Assembly: GCA_000320545.1 (NCBI GenBank)
Contig: ADNK01000994.1
Location: forward strand, 1 to 40,000
DNA length: 40,000 nucleotides
Reading direction: 5' to 3'
DNA from: Bigelowiella natans CCMP2755
Lineage: Eukaryota; Cercozoa; Chlorarachniophyceae
The notes beneath the pieces were generated by a model, which saw only the letters and a list, made by a program, of their open reading frames with translations, did not search any database and was not told the origin of the DNA. Shown in pieces: positions 1 through 10,340 of this stretch (position 1 is its first letter; every line of letters starts with the position of its first letter). The position numbers and the translations under genes are program-made.

Positions 1-240
1 CCCCTGGGGGGAACAAAGGGGGGGGGTTTTTTTGGGGGAAAGATTTCCCCCCTTTGAAATGGATGAATAAGAAAAAAAAAGAGGCCCAGGTTAATAGGGG
101 GGGGGGGGGGAATGTGGGGCGGTCTAAGGAAAATGTTTGACCGGGTAAACTTTATTGAACCCTCCCCAGATATGGTCCAAATTTAAAATTTTCCCTCTAC
201 TTTCTACCCCCCCCCCCCCCCTCCCCCCCTGTTCCTCCTT
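1..240. other. Homopolymer-rich window edge
   Basis: This stretch holds many runs of 5 to 17 G or C and has no convincing coding signal. The pattern looks like intron DNA or poor-quality contig-end sequence. I see no gene in it. The first believable acceptor is the pyrimidine-rich tract ending in AG at 246-247. Confidence 0.5.
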
Positions 241-247
241 CTCTTAG

Positions 248-1198
248 GTTGGTATCGGAATCGGCCATTCAGCTGCTCAAAACGCAGTTTCGCTCTCCGA
301 GAGTCCCAGGGGTAAAAGATCCCATTGCACTCGCCTATTTACTCACATCAACACCATAATACACCATCATCATCATCATCATCATCCGCTATCATTGCTG
401 TGACAACATCATACCCGCTGCTGCTACTAAATGCCACGGGGTCTCTCCACCATCTCCTCCTTTTTGCTCCTCCTCCTCCTCCTCCTCCTCCTCCTCCTCC
501 TCTTCGCCACACACTCTCTCTTCTAGGGCAACGGACAGGGGCCGGCTCGCCTCGGAGTAGGTAGGAGTAATTATACTCGGAGCGTTGAAGCAAGGAGGGG
601 GGGGAGGGGTAGGGAGGGAGGCCGTTTCTAATAGCTCATCATTCATGATCACTTCCATCAGTAACCGACAGCACGACGATGATTCGATGATTTTCAGCAT
701 TATCATCATCATCATCGTCGTCATCTTTATCTTCTTCTTCTTCTTCTTCATAATCGCCATTTTCTCATCATCCTCCCTCCCTCCTCAATCATCAGGCTTC
801 TGTCCCTGGATCGCTCCTGAGCTACATGGTACTAGCGTTTCTTCCCATCCATTAAGCGGTTGCGGACCCGCGGGGGGGGGAGGGGGGAAGGGGATGCTCG
901 CGCGCGTGGTCATCGAGCATTCATCTTGCCGCAGAGCTTGAATTCCCGGTTTTTCCTGCCAGCAATGGCGGCCGAAGTACATGCACAGCACGATCACAGA
1001 ACTGTTAATATTAACATATACGGTAGGACCTGTGGAACCCTTCGTTGAACGAGTCGCATGCCATAATGGGATGGGAGGGTACCGAACAACTTGCTAGATT
1101 ATGAAGCCCGCGTCGCCAAAGAATCTGCGAAAGAAATGTCATCGCAGTCGTCCTTCACATGAGATAGATAGACAGGGCAGCATACACACTAACACAAA

Positions 1199-1248
<50 letters not shown>

Positions 1249-1456
1249 TATGTATTTATTGTGCATTTTAAATCATCATCCTCAATTGTGCGTCTCTTGT
1301 GGAAAAAAAATGTCAAGCTGCGCCGCCTTCGGAGAGTTGATGAGTGAGGATGGTGACTCCGAGACAGGAAGTTTGGCTATTTGCATAGGTGCTATTCTTT
1401 ATCACATGCCTGCATCGGGTCGGGGGTGGGGTATAAGTAGAAGCGACTCGCATTCG

Positions 1457-1494
<38 letters not shown>

Positions 1495-1648
1495 CATCAC
1501 CGTTACACAGTAATCGTCATCATCCTTAAAACTAGGGAAAACCACCTATGATCCTGCCTTGTGCGTTGGCATTGCGGCGGTGTCCCCCAGCACGGTGGAA
1601 CTGATCGAGACGGTCAAAGAGGCGATTCGAGTGGAGATGAAAGAATAA
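248..1648 (+). CDS. 3' part of an unrecognised multi-exon gene
   Basis: Six exons fit together in phase: 248-311, 796-828, 963-1022, 1107-1137, 1318-1388 and 1536-1648, ending in TAA. The first begins VGIGIGHSAAQNAV and the last reads TTYDPALCVGIAAVSPSTVE, then ends in RVEMKE. All junctions are GT-AG and the reading frame stays open, which is the main evidence that this is a real gene. The 5' end lies to the left of the window or in unreadable sequence. No family was recognised: the visible part is about 124 residues with no transmembrane segment and a Gly/Ala/Ser-rich, probably soluble make-up. The last exon is the strongest part; the 1107-1137 exon is the weakest. Introns carry CA and GA microsatellites. 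Confidence 0.55.
1198..1245. repeat. (CA)n-(GA)n compound microsatellite
   Basis: About nine CA units followed directly by about fifteen GA units, inside an intron of the left-edge gene. A second (CA)n tract lies at 1459-1491 in the next intron. Confidence 0.95.
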
Positions 1649-2258
1649 CGCCCCGGTTATGAATGTTTGCATGTGTTTGGAATCAAAGTATGACTGCGAA
1701 TCCCAATGTATGAGACGAATGTAATGTATAAATGAACAAGGTAAATTTGTACTTCAATTGTCATCCTAGTTTAGCTGTGCAAAGTCGTGGCTACAGCACT
1801 TAAAATGTACTGTGTATGTACAAGATGTACACAACCATAGCCAAAAGCAAGTAGCTATATGCGCTACATATCTCTGGGAAGAAAGCCCCTTATATCATGA
1901 CGTGTATCCGCATGCATAGCTAAACAGCTGCGCGTAGTATTCATATTGCTACTGTGTGCGTGCACATATGCGGAGGCTTCCACAAATATTTACGATTATA
2001 ATTTATTAGTATTCGCAACATGTGACAGTCCAATTACCAGCGAGCCAAGTGCAACTGCGCGCACGTACGCATTATCACAGCAACGCTCATGTGCGTGCGT
2101 GAGATGCTAGCGGCCCACATCACAACTGTGCATACAATCAACCCAATGTGGAGGCTAGCCATGTTCATCAGAAGTCACTCTCTCTAATGATAAGGTGATT
2201 TAATACTACGAATGCCGGACGGTGCTAACACGGTGAAATCTGTTACGTCTCGTCGTTG
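1649..2258. other. Gene-free spacer with one interspersed-repeat copy
   Basis: This spacer has no convincing exon. It carries a degenerate copy of the interspersed repeat (1709-1801). The rest is rich in short palindromic words such as GCATGC and in alternating GTGCGTGC-like runs, as in the other repeat islands of the window. Confidence 0.5.
1709..1801 (+). repeat. Degenerate copy of the GAGACGGATGT interspersed repeat
   Basis: It begins TGAGACGAATGTAATG and continues with the internal blocks TCATCCTAGTTTAGCTGTGC and GGC-TACAGC. The same order of blocks occurs at 23722, 23889 and, less clearly, 39627. It is the most diverged of the four and has no visible right end. Confidence 0.6.
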
Positions 2259-3264
2259 CTAGCAGCCGCAACATAGTCCCAGCGCCAGTACAGCATCGGC
2301 TTGCCCTATGTGATGCAGTGGTACAAACTCAATCAATCTCATTAAGCAAGTGGGGCCAACATGCTTATTACGACTGACGAAAACCTGAATGAGACTGAGC
2401 ACGAGGGATAGCTTCGTCTGTAGATTCCTCGACGCCATGGCTAGATTTTCATAAAACTCCTCCTGGCTGGTGCGCTCCTCATCGTCAACAATGTCAGTGA
2501 TGCTCTTCAGCGCAAAGAACGGCGTCTTGAGACTGTGGCACACCCAAGCGATTGCTGCTGCCTCCATCTCCTTGACGCTTGCCCCCTCTCCGTGCATTAC
2601 CTGTAAGTCCTGCATTGTGTAATCAAGAGAGTCGCTCGTCGAGACGACCCCGACTTTGAGCCCAGCACGCTTGGCCAATTTACCTAATGGGGGGGACCGG
2701 AAATTCCCCAGTCTTTTTCCGGCAGAAGAGGAGGAGAAGGAACGGAATGCAGGTGGAGTGAGAGAAAGGCCGAGTACGATGACAAGACAAGTGAAAGTAA
2801 TTAAGTGGGGAGTTGGAAGGAAAGTCATTAGCGTGCGGCTATATGGCTGAGCATGGAGGATCAGAAAGGGCAAGGCCAACAAGGACTGACCCATAATCGC
2901 CAAACTCATGCTCATCTTCGATGTCGTCCGGGATTCTCCGATGGTGGTAGATGCACTTGGACGACACGTAAACATCACCAATCTGAGCCCCGCGTGAGGA
3001 AAATCCACCCGCGGTTCCCGCTGAGATGACCACATCGGGCTGCAATGCAGCGATCGATGCATAGGCCGAAACAGCGCTTGCAGTCGTCGCCACATTGTTG
3101 ACCTTGTAACGGTTATCGCTGCCCGCCCAAACTAGGAAGCATTCGAGATCGTGTATTTTCCCAGAGTATCCGACGATGGGGAGGAGAGGGTTCCAAGGAA
3201 CGCTTTCGAACCTTTGAAGCTGGTGCTTTTGGATGAAGGGCTCCGCCTCCTCTTTCTTTGTCAT
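2259..3264 (-). CDS. MTN: 5'-methylthioadenosine (possibly also S-adenosylhomocysteine) nucleosidase, plant type
   Basis: Splits 5'-methylthioadenosine into adenine and methylthioribose in the methionine salvage cycle, in the cytosol. There are two exons, 2891-3264 and 2259-2712 (both minus), joined in phase 2; the product is 275 aa, a usual family size. The core nucleoside-phosphorylase fold is visible: PDVVISAGTAGGFSSRGAQI (about residues 75-94), the RRIP segment, VSTSDSLD (about 148-155), the EMEAAAIA motif with the ribose-binding and catalytic Glu (E173, E175) and SITDIVDD with the catalytic Asp (D198). The exon junction YG-LGNFRSPP lines up with plant MTN proteins. Oddities: the ATG at 3264 follows an in-frame TGA, so the first beta strand of the fold (the VVxVIAM segment of plant enzymes) is missing unless an upstream exon supplies it. 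The last 30 residues have no family counterpart and could be read-through of a final intron. The start lies 157 bp from an oppositely oriented signal-peptide exon. Confidence 0.85.
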
Positions 3265-3420
3265 TCATGGTGTCAAAGGAGACATTGTCAAATCTCGGCA
3301 AAGAGCTAAGAAATTATACTTTACAATGTCTGCACATAGATATTCTCTAATCGCTTTAAGATCGGAGTACACTCGCACAGACATTCACCAAGTTTTTTTT
3401 TGTGTCGCGAGTCTCAAACC

Positions 3421-3555
3421 ATGGCCACAAGGATCAAAGCACTTTTAATCGGCCTAGCGAGGCTCTCCCTCATCGTCCTCTTCCCCCTCGGCTCTGGGCT
3501 AGCGTGCTGTGTGAGGAGTTACAAGGATGACATGTCCGACATTCGTGCCAAAAAG
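3421..3555 (+). CDS. Possible first exon encoding a signal peptide
   Basis: An ATG opens MATRIKALLIGLARLSLIVL, a basic start followed by a hydrophobic core, with a likely cleavage near SGLAC. The frame runs 45 codons to a donor (AAG|GTACAT). I could not find an acceptor that continues it. The SET-domain gene starts 616 bp downstream, but its first exon is out of phase with this donor, so a direct join fails; an intermediate exon could rescue it. It may be the start of a small secreted protein or a leader for the SET protein. Confidence 0.35.
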
Positions 3556-3981
3556 GTACATCATTACCGTTCCCGACAGCAGCAGCGAAGAAGCACCACA
3601 CGCGGCAGCACCGAGGCCACAAGAGCAAATCAGACCCCTAACGAAAAAGAAAGAGACGAGTCTGCATCTAATATCTTTGTTGGTCTGTTTGGGGGAGGGG
3701 CGGGGCTCGCGTGCGCGGACCGACCGTGCTCGGGTCCAGAGCCGACGCATCTGGGCAGCCTGGGGGTCCTGGGCTGTGCTCTGCCGCTGGAGGCTATTTT
3801 CAGCGAAAATGTATCGAAATCCATGGTCTGTATTTTCACCTAAATCTATCGAAATCCCGGATCGTCGATGTTGTTATTGTTGCCTGCGTGCCGCAAGTAG
3901 TACTTTTTCTTGGGAAAGTTTCCGGTGATACACCTTGTCACAACCAGCAGTGTCAGCGCGAGTTAACGAGTCTTCTGGTTC

Positions 3982-4025
3982 GCTCTCTCTCTCTCTCTCT
4001 CACTCTGTGTGTGTGTGTGTGTGTG
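3982..4025. repeat. (CT)n-(GT)n compound microsatellite
   Basis: About ten CT units, a short interruption, then about ten GT units, in the spacer before the SET-domain gene. Confidence 0.95.
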
Positions 4026-4170
4026 ATGCTGGTCTTTGTGGGAAGTCATGCTTTTTCATGTACTCTCTTATGATGGGTGGATATTATTTTGTTGCCACTG
4101 TGTTTAACATTTACTCGTGTGCATGTGCTGCGTTTACAGAGGATTACTAGTTCGTTGCTTCTTAATTGAA

Positions 4171-5097
4171 ATGTCCAAAGCAGAGAACGAGAACGTCAGT
4201 TCACAGGTTTTTGCCTAGTTGTCAACAAATCCATAAAAAGATTAAAAAAAGGAAGCGCTCTCAAATCCCTCCAGGGCATAATTGTAATTATGAGTCTTTG
4301 ATATTTAGCCAGCTAAAGACTGCCCCGAATTCCTTACTGATGGACCAAATTCTTTGTAAGACAGACGCCCGCCCTTTTGCTTATTTCAACACAGTTCATA
4401 TACGCATCAGATTGTGGCGTGCAACCCTTCTGAATGAATCATTCAGCAACACCTCATCAACTATTTTAGGGCTCACCGAGCATGGGAACCTTTCTTCAAG
4501 AAGCTTCCATACAAAGACTACAACGAGAATCGTATCAACAGTGCGAAAACTGTCACTAAAGAATCCAAGATTGTGCCAGGAAATGGAAATTTCGCCGCAG
4601 TGGATTTGAAAAAGGGAGAGTGTTTCGAGTGGGGAATAGCTTCGGTAGTCAAAGGCTACGACATCAACAAAACTACCCATCTCTTCACCTGGAGCAGGTT
4701 CCGTTATTTAGCCCTGTCTGCTATATTCGGTTTCAGTGCCAATTCTCTGCCTTTAACCGACGAATGCTAACTAAACATCAGCTTTGACAAGAAGCTGGCA
4801 GCTGCTTTGAGTGGATGTGCTCTGTACTACAACACTCTTGGTGATAAGAGTAACTGCCGATGTGTACCTTATCACAAGGAGAATCGCTATGAAATGTACG
4901 CTTTGGAGGACATCAAGGCTGGGACTGAACTAACAATTAGGTGCGTGTCTTCGCAGTGTGTGCAATGATCCATGACAACTTTCGAACGATAGTTTTGAAT
5001 TCAGCGTGTATTCAAACGATTTCTACTTAGGTATGATTCCATGGATTGGAGAGATTCTATGAAGCCACTGAAGAAAATCATTCACGGAGAGGATTAG
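4171..5097 (+). CDS. Small SET-domain protein (probable protein lysine methyltransferase)
   Basis: Five exons agree in phase: 4171-4206, 4309-4355, 4470-4697, 4782-4940 and 5031-5097, giving 178 aa ending in TAG. Introns are 70 to 115 nt, and the fourth exon is preceded by a CTAAC branch-point-like word. The protein is little more than a SET domain: GNGNFAAVDLKKGE (SET start), FTWS, SGCALYYNTLGDKSNCR (central knot), then ALEDIKAGTELTIRYDSMDW with the usual Tyr near the end. The classic NHS/PN motif is replaced by YNT-LGDKSN, a variant I associate from memory with short SET proteins of algae and bacteria, and there is no post-SET cysteine cluster. Such enzymes move a methyl group from S-adenosylmethionine to lysine; the substrate is unknown. 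The start is the first ATG in frame; an upstream leader exon (3421) cannot be excluded. Confidence 0.8.
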
Positions 5098-6643
5098 TGA
5101 GTTTGACGCACGTCGACATGCGCGCACTGATTCATTCAATGCGATGCGACATGCTAGCATGGCCACATTTCCTGGATGAATTACGCTCATGCACAGTGCC
5201 CAGACTGATGTAGACTTCTTGGCTTTGTTTGTTCATATTCACCAGAAAAATCAGCCACATGCCAGTGCGTGTTGCACAATGTTCAGTCACAAACATATAT
5301 ATCAACAACAAAAATGGCAGAACTAGACAACAAAAGTGTTGCGCGTTGTGCACCACGAGCATGATCACATGTCAAGATGTGCGTGCAACTGCACATTGCA
5401 ATGCAAGTGTGACAATGTGCGAGACGTGTGCATCGATTAATTGGATTCTGCATGCGTCAACACTTGAACAAGTTTGATTGATTGAATGCATCCGTCTTGC
5501 ATTTGCATGGCTAGATGGACATTTCTAGATTTAGACATGCACGTGCAAACCTTCATCACAAGTTCTAGAGTTCGCCCACTCTCTTCCTAGCTACCGTCTG
5601 TTCACATGTCTAGATGTCCCTGCTGCTGTGGCGTGCTGGTGCCTGCTAGCCTGCTAGCCTGCGCTGCATGTGTGATGCAATCTGTGCTTGCTAGTGCACA
5701 ATTCCCGTCAGCAGGATTTGAGCAATGCACGCATCCATCCATGATCTGTTCAATGCGTGCGACGAAAGAGTTTGGGCATAGCTAGAGAGCTAGAGAGCAC
5801 TCGCGTGAGCGAGCTCCAGAGCTCGCAGGCGCTGCTGGACTGGAGCCAAGTCGTCAAGACGCACGCAGGCACGTTGTGCGCTGCTTGTGATCGGATGATT
5901 GTCGCAGCATCAGAGCTAGCTAGCCAGAGAGCAGTGCGAGCTCTAGTGGAGCTGCAATGCGATGCCACGCCACGGCTTCAATGGAGGGCGCTTGCAACCA
6001 AAAATTGATGGCTCATGCACACACGCATCCGTGAAGTAGAGCGAATCCAGCCCCAACCAAACATTTTCTGCTGAAGACAAGACAAAGACAATGATGAAAA
6101 ACTGCATTTCCAAAAACGTTGCAAGACGTTTGCAGTGCACGAAACGCAGTGCCTGCTCGAACTAGCTCCACTGGTCCAGTGAGGACTGACTGGTGAAGAC
6201 TAGCAGGATTTGGATGATGGCACACTAGCTGTCATAGAGCAGTGTGACTACAGCAATATGGCGGCGACGCAAAGCATGCATCTTGAGCAGGAACTTCCTG
6301 AAGGCCACATCCAAGCGACGATCCATTGAACGTTGCATCATCACCCTCCCCATTGAGCTTGCCATGGTTGGTGACGAACCAGCAATTGTGTGTCGCATGG
6401 CTAAAAATGTAGGTACTTTCCCCTTCAAAAACGAGCTGGGTCTTGCATCTGTGACATGCTCAATGTGGCTCGGCCGATGGAAAATCCGAGATGAGGAGCA
6501 GGCCAAAAGTGTAGGAAAAAAACGTTTAATGTTTATGAAGAACGACTTGCATTTTTCTTGTCGCGCAGTGTAAAACAGCCTTGTCCACGCGCATACCATA
6601 CCTCCCCCCGTCCTCCAGACTACAAAGACAAACCGTAGCAGCC
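5098..6643. other. Repeat island, no convincing gene
   Basis: It is dense in GCTAGC, GAGCTC, TGCATG and related short palindromes. At 5461-5500 lies a reversed fragment of the interspersed repeat (TTGAACAAGTTTGATT then CATCCGTCTTGC). A 109-codon frame at 6244-6573 (+), with FLKATSKRRSIERCIITLPI, could be a decayed gene piece; nothing supports it beyond being open. Confidence 0.5.
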
Positions 6644-8769
6644 ATGGTCAAAGGTAAGATCATGATGGCGGTTGGGCTGGTGGCCGCAGCATCTACTCTT
6701 CTACTCATGGCCGCTTCTACGCAAAGAAGACCTCTCGCTATCTTGAGCAAAGCAGGTAATCGCCGCTTAACCCCACAGCCTCGATAGGACGCGTCGATAA
6801 GAAAACTCTTTCTTTTGCTTGCTCAGCTGGATCTATGGCAAGTCGTCAGAATTCCAGGCTAGCAGATTTAAGTCATGTTCCTTGCTCAGGCCTTCGGTAA
6901 ACCGAAATAGACAGAACCCACTGCGGTGGGGCTTACATTAGATCTGCTTACGTTATTTGTGTCTACATATAGACGTGGCACCTCCCTAATGGCGCAGAAG
7001 GACCAGGATTTGAACTCTGGCCTAGCGAGACGCTCCTTCGTGAAAAAGGTACGCTCGACTTTGTTTACCCCTAGCGCACATAAACTTTTGAAAGCCGTCA
7101 TGTTGCCACCGAGGCAGCGGAGAGATACCAGCTGGCGATTGTCGTTGCGTGTAAAAAATTAGTCTACACCTACCTCTAGCATTGCTTCTTCACCGAGATG
7201 ATTTGTACAACAGACTATGCTACCCGGCATGGGTAGCGCACTGCTGTGGAAGCTACAGGATGCTGGCATCGCAAGAGCTGACGAAGAGTTCGGAGCAGAG
7301 AGTGCCCCGGCGGAAATATCAGCACCGTCTCAACTGCAGGCGGAGGTAGCCAATAGCTCTCTTCACCCTAGAGTTCCTCGCACGAATTCATATGCCTACA
7401 AAGCACAGAGATGGGAAAAGAGTGGGAGGGGGGGGGTGAAACCCACACACTTTAATTTAGCGGTCACGATATTATGCATCTCGTTGTATCATTTCTTTGC
7501 CAAATGAGATTGATGCTAATACCTATAAACAGTTCGGCTTCCTACAAGACCCTATCCTATCGTACCGTTACAAGTACCCTACGGCTGCAGGAGGAAAGGT
7601 AGTGATTCCTTCTGCAACCACCATTCCGCGCTTCGTAGGAAGCAATTTATCAACGTTCAGCACGACGACAACCATCGCGATGAACGAGACATCGATTCTG
7701 CCCACTAATATTATTTCCACATCGACGATTTCGTTTTGTTCAGAAGCTCAGCTTGATAACATCAAGGAAGCCGGAGAAGTATTCAAGTGCGGCTCCCTTA
7801 AGGTTTTCGAGATCTCGATGGATGAGCAGAAAAGTAGCAATTTGTTGTGGGTGTGTGCCTCGGTAGCTCGGTGGCTCGGTGAACTACTCTGGACTACGAG
7901 GATGCGACCTCATTCTGTTCAAAATAAATCACGAAGTCACAAAACTTGCGTCTATTCTGGGTGTGGGGGGGGGGGGCGGGGGGGGGCGAAAAAGATCGCT
8001 ACGATACGTTGTCGCCGCCTCTAAGGCGGCTGCGAAGTCCTTAGAATGCTGGTGGTTATCAATGCTCATATTGTTTGTATATTAACGGGAATTTCTCTCT
8101 TTCTCCTCCTCCTCCTCATTCTGCTTCTTCTGCTCGCTTCTGGTGCTGCCTGCCACATGTTCCACCCTCCCTCCCCTCCAGTTCTAACTTCCGACATCGA
8201 ATCGTGAACCAAATGCTCGACTACAATAACGTACGAAGGCATCTCACCATTTACTGCTCTAAAAAGTTGAAAATCATGATTCCCCCCCCCCCCCGTCTCT
8301 TTGCCGCCTGTCCCTCCCTCCATTCTTCTCGCTCTCATCCTCCCTATGTTGGCAGCATGGTTGCTGCCAATTGCCCAACCGCAATGGATGTCTGATGCTT
8401 CTCGGCATCCCTGATCGCGCCCTCTCACTTGCACTTCGTAATAAAATAGCAGTGTGGATTTTTCTTCCGTGTCAGGATGATGAAAATTGTCCACAAGCTT
8501 TCCCCCTATGTCGTCGAGCTTTGGGTATGAATGCCGAAGTCATTCTTTGCCTCTGCTCTTCCTCCTCAGGGCGTTGTTTATGCGATGTACGTTTGCCCAG
8601 CCATCGGTATCCTCAAGAGGTTTCCTCCTTCAGGGATTGCGTTTTATTTTCTCTCTCGCGCGCGCGCGCGAGCTAGCTTATATTGCGATGAAATAAAAGG
8701 GGGGGGGGCGAGGGAAAGAACACCAATCTAGATGTTCTCGGTATATTTCATTTCATTGAGAGCGAGAGA

Positions 8770-8805
<36 letters not shown>

Positions 8806-9642
8806 GTACATCTCAACGAAGATCGATCATTTATCTTCTCACTTCTAAGTCCTTTTCTTTTTAGACTGGACCTCCCAGCAGGTTGCAGACACCATCCTTC
8901 TGGACCGGTAGTTGTAAGACAGAAGAGGGGGGGGGGGGGCGGGGGTATAGTTTTCCCCTCTGTGAGATATGGTCACGCCGTATTCTGCGCACGCTGTCGT
9001 CTATGTCTGTGAGTGTGCGTTTAGTGAATTTGTGTACGTATTTGCGTGTGTGCGTGTGTGCGCCAACCAGATTGAACGCGAAGTCGATTGAGGAAGGACG
9101 ACGCTACCTGGAGGAGAACGTCGAGGGAGGGTGAGAACGATAGAAGGGGGGGGGGGGGGGGGAGCAGTTATCCGCCAAGACAAGAGAAAAAGAAGGCATT
9201 CTCCTTAATTTCCATGGGCATTGGATGAGCGTATGCGTGCGTGCGTGTCTTCGTCAAGTTCACCCCAACGAAACGTTATGACCTGCGAATTCTTCTTATT
9301 TATCCCTTCTGCTTCTCTTCGTTATTAACGCGATCGTCGCCAGACTGAAGTATCAGGATGAAGACGGGACCTTCTATTTCCAATACGAGGTCCGTGCAAA
9401 GGGGGGGGTTGGTGATGCGGGGTGTACGCTACAGGAATGGCATTAGTAATAAGGCCGAGGTCACTTAGTAGTTCGTCGTGGTAAGAAGCCGAACATCGAT
9501 TATGAGGGTAACCCTCATCGGTGTAAGGCCCTTCCGCATGGATGTAGCTGGCCTTTTTCTTTTTACAAATGATGGCTAGAGCTTTTTACGGAAGCCTATT
9601 TAATTATTGCTTGCGCACGCGCGCGCTCGTGTGTGTGTGTGT

Positions 9643-9673
<31 letters not shown>

Positions 9674-10340
9674 TGTGTGTGTGTGTGTGTAAGTGTGCGC
9701 CCTGTCGTTTTCCGTGTGACTTCGGAGGAGTGAGATGTTGCATTATTATGCATTGAGCTTCGCCTAGGAACAATGATGATACTGCAATTGTCGTTGATGT
9801 TGTTCATTTACGCTGTTGGGGGTTGGTTTGCCAGCATTTAGAACCTGGGAAGATCGTCAGAGCAGCACAGTCGGAAGGGCGCCACAATCTTGCTGTCACA
9901 GCTGCGCGACCCGGGCAGGACGGTTCACTGTAATAATAGATGAAATAGGAATAGGAGGGAGAGAGGCTACGGCGGACAGACGCAAGCCAACAGCGAACAC
10001 ATCAACAGCTTCGTTTCCAACCCGCCACTACCACCGCCGCCATTCTCATCATCATCATAATCACCATCTTCGCTAGGTATCTATTCTCACTGAATATGGG
10101 ATGCCCGGAGCCATTGTGGGATGATCTCAAGGTAGTAGGAGAGCTGCAGTAGTTTCGTTTGAGCCTAGCAACAGCTGTAATTGATGCCTCTGACTTAACC
10201 CTCCTTTCTCGCAGACTGCGTTCTACGAAGCAGCTAACTCCTTCAGGATCGACCCTCTGCAAAGCGTCAGCTCAGAGTCCGATCAGCCGCCACCGTTTAT
10301 CCCCTCCCCCCTCTCTCCTTCTTTCTCTCCTCGCGGATGA
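6644..10340 (+). CDS. PsbP-domain thylakoid-lumen protein
   Basis: PsbP-like proteins assist photosystem assembly or function in the thylakoid lumen. Fourteen exons agree in phase: 6644-6755, 6827-6896, 6973-7048, 7214-7345, 7533-7598, 7744-7802, 8182-8230, 8570-8606, 8865-8907, 9071-9130, 9344-9389, 9835-9929, 10077-10131, 10215-10340; 341 aa. The leader has a hydrophobic segment (about 9-24), a basic transit-like stretch, then the twin-arginine motif ARRSFVKK (79-86), a weakly hydrophobic run and GIARA-DEEF as a possible lumenal cleavage site. The PsbP domain follows: FGFLQDPILSYRYKYP, SRKPEKYSSAAPL, FRHRIVNQ, WTSQQVADTILLDR, DGTFYFQYE, RHNLAVTAA, SLYLFSLNMGCPEPLW and a final ANSF. The KPEKYSSAAPL block resembles one subgroup of plant PsbP-domain proteins (from memory). 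Introns hold GA, GT and poly-G tracts. Start: first ATG giving a targeting leader. The C-terminal Ser/Pro tail after the domain is extra. Confidence 0.82.
8763..8803. repeat. (GA)n microsatellite in a PsbP-gene intron
   Basis: About twenty GA units with one interruption near the left end. Other tracts in introns of the same gene are poly-G at 7965-7987, 8931-8946 and 9147-9162, and a GT-GA-GT compound tract at 9629-9690. Confidence 0.95.

Noticed and set aside
2259-3095. 278-codon uninterrupted minus-strand frame
   Set aside because: Its first half is the nucleosidase intron and an off-frame exon; only the part from 2712 down is coding.
5132-6225. Several frames of 60-80 codons in the repeat island
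   Set aside because: Composition follows the local palindromic words and no splice or homology support is seen.
7098-7152. Possible extra PsbP exon (CCHRGSGEIPAGDC)
   Set aside because: It has splice-like borders, but skipping it keeps phase and places the hydrophobic run directly after the twin-arginine motif.
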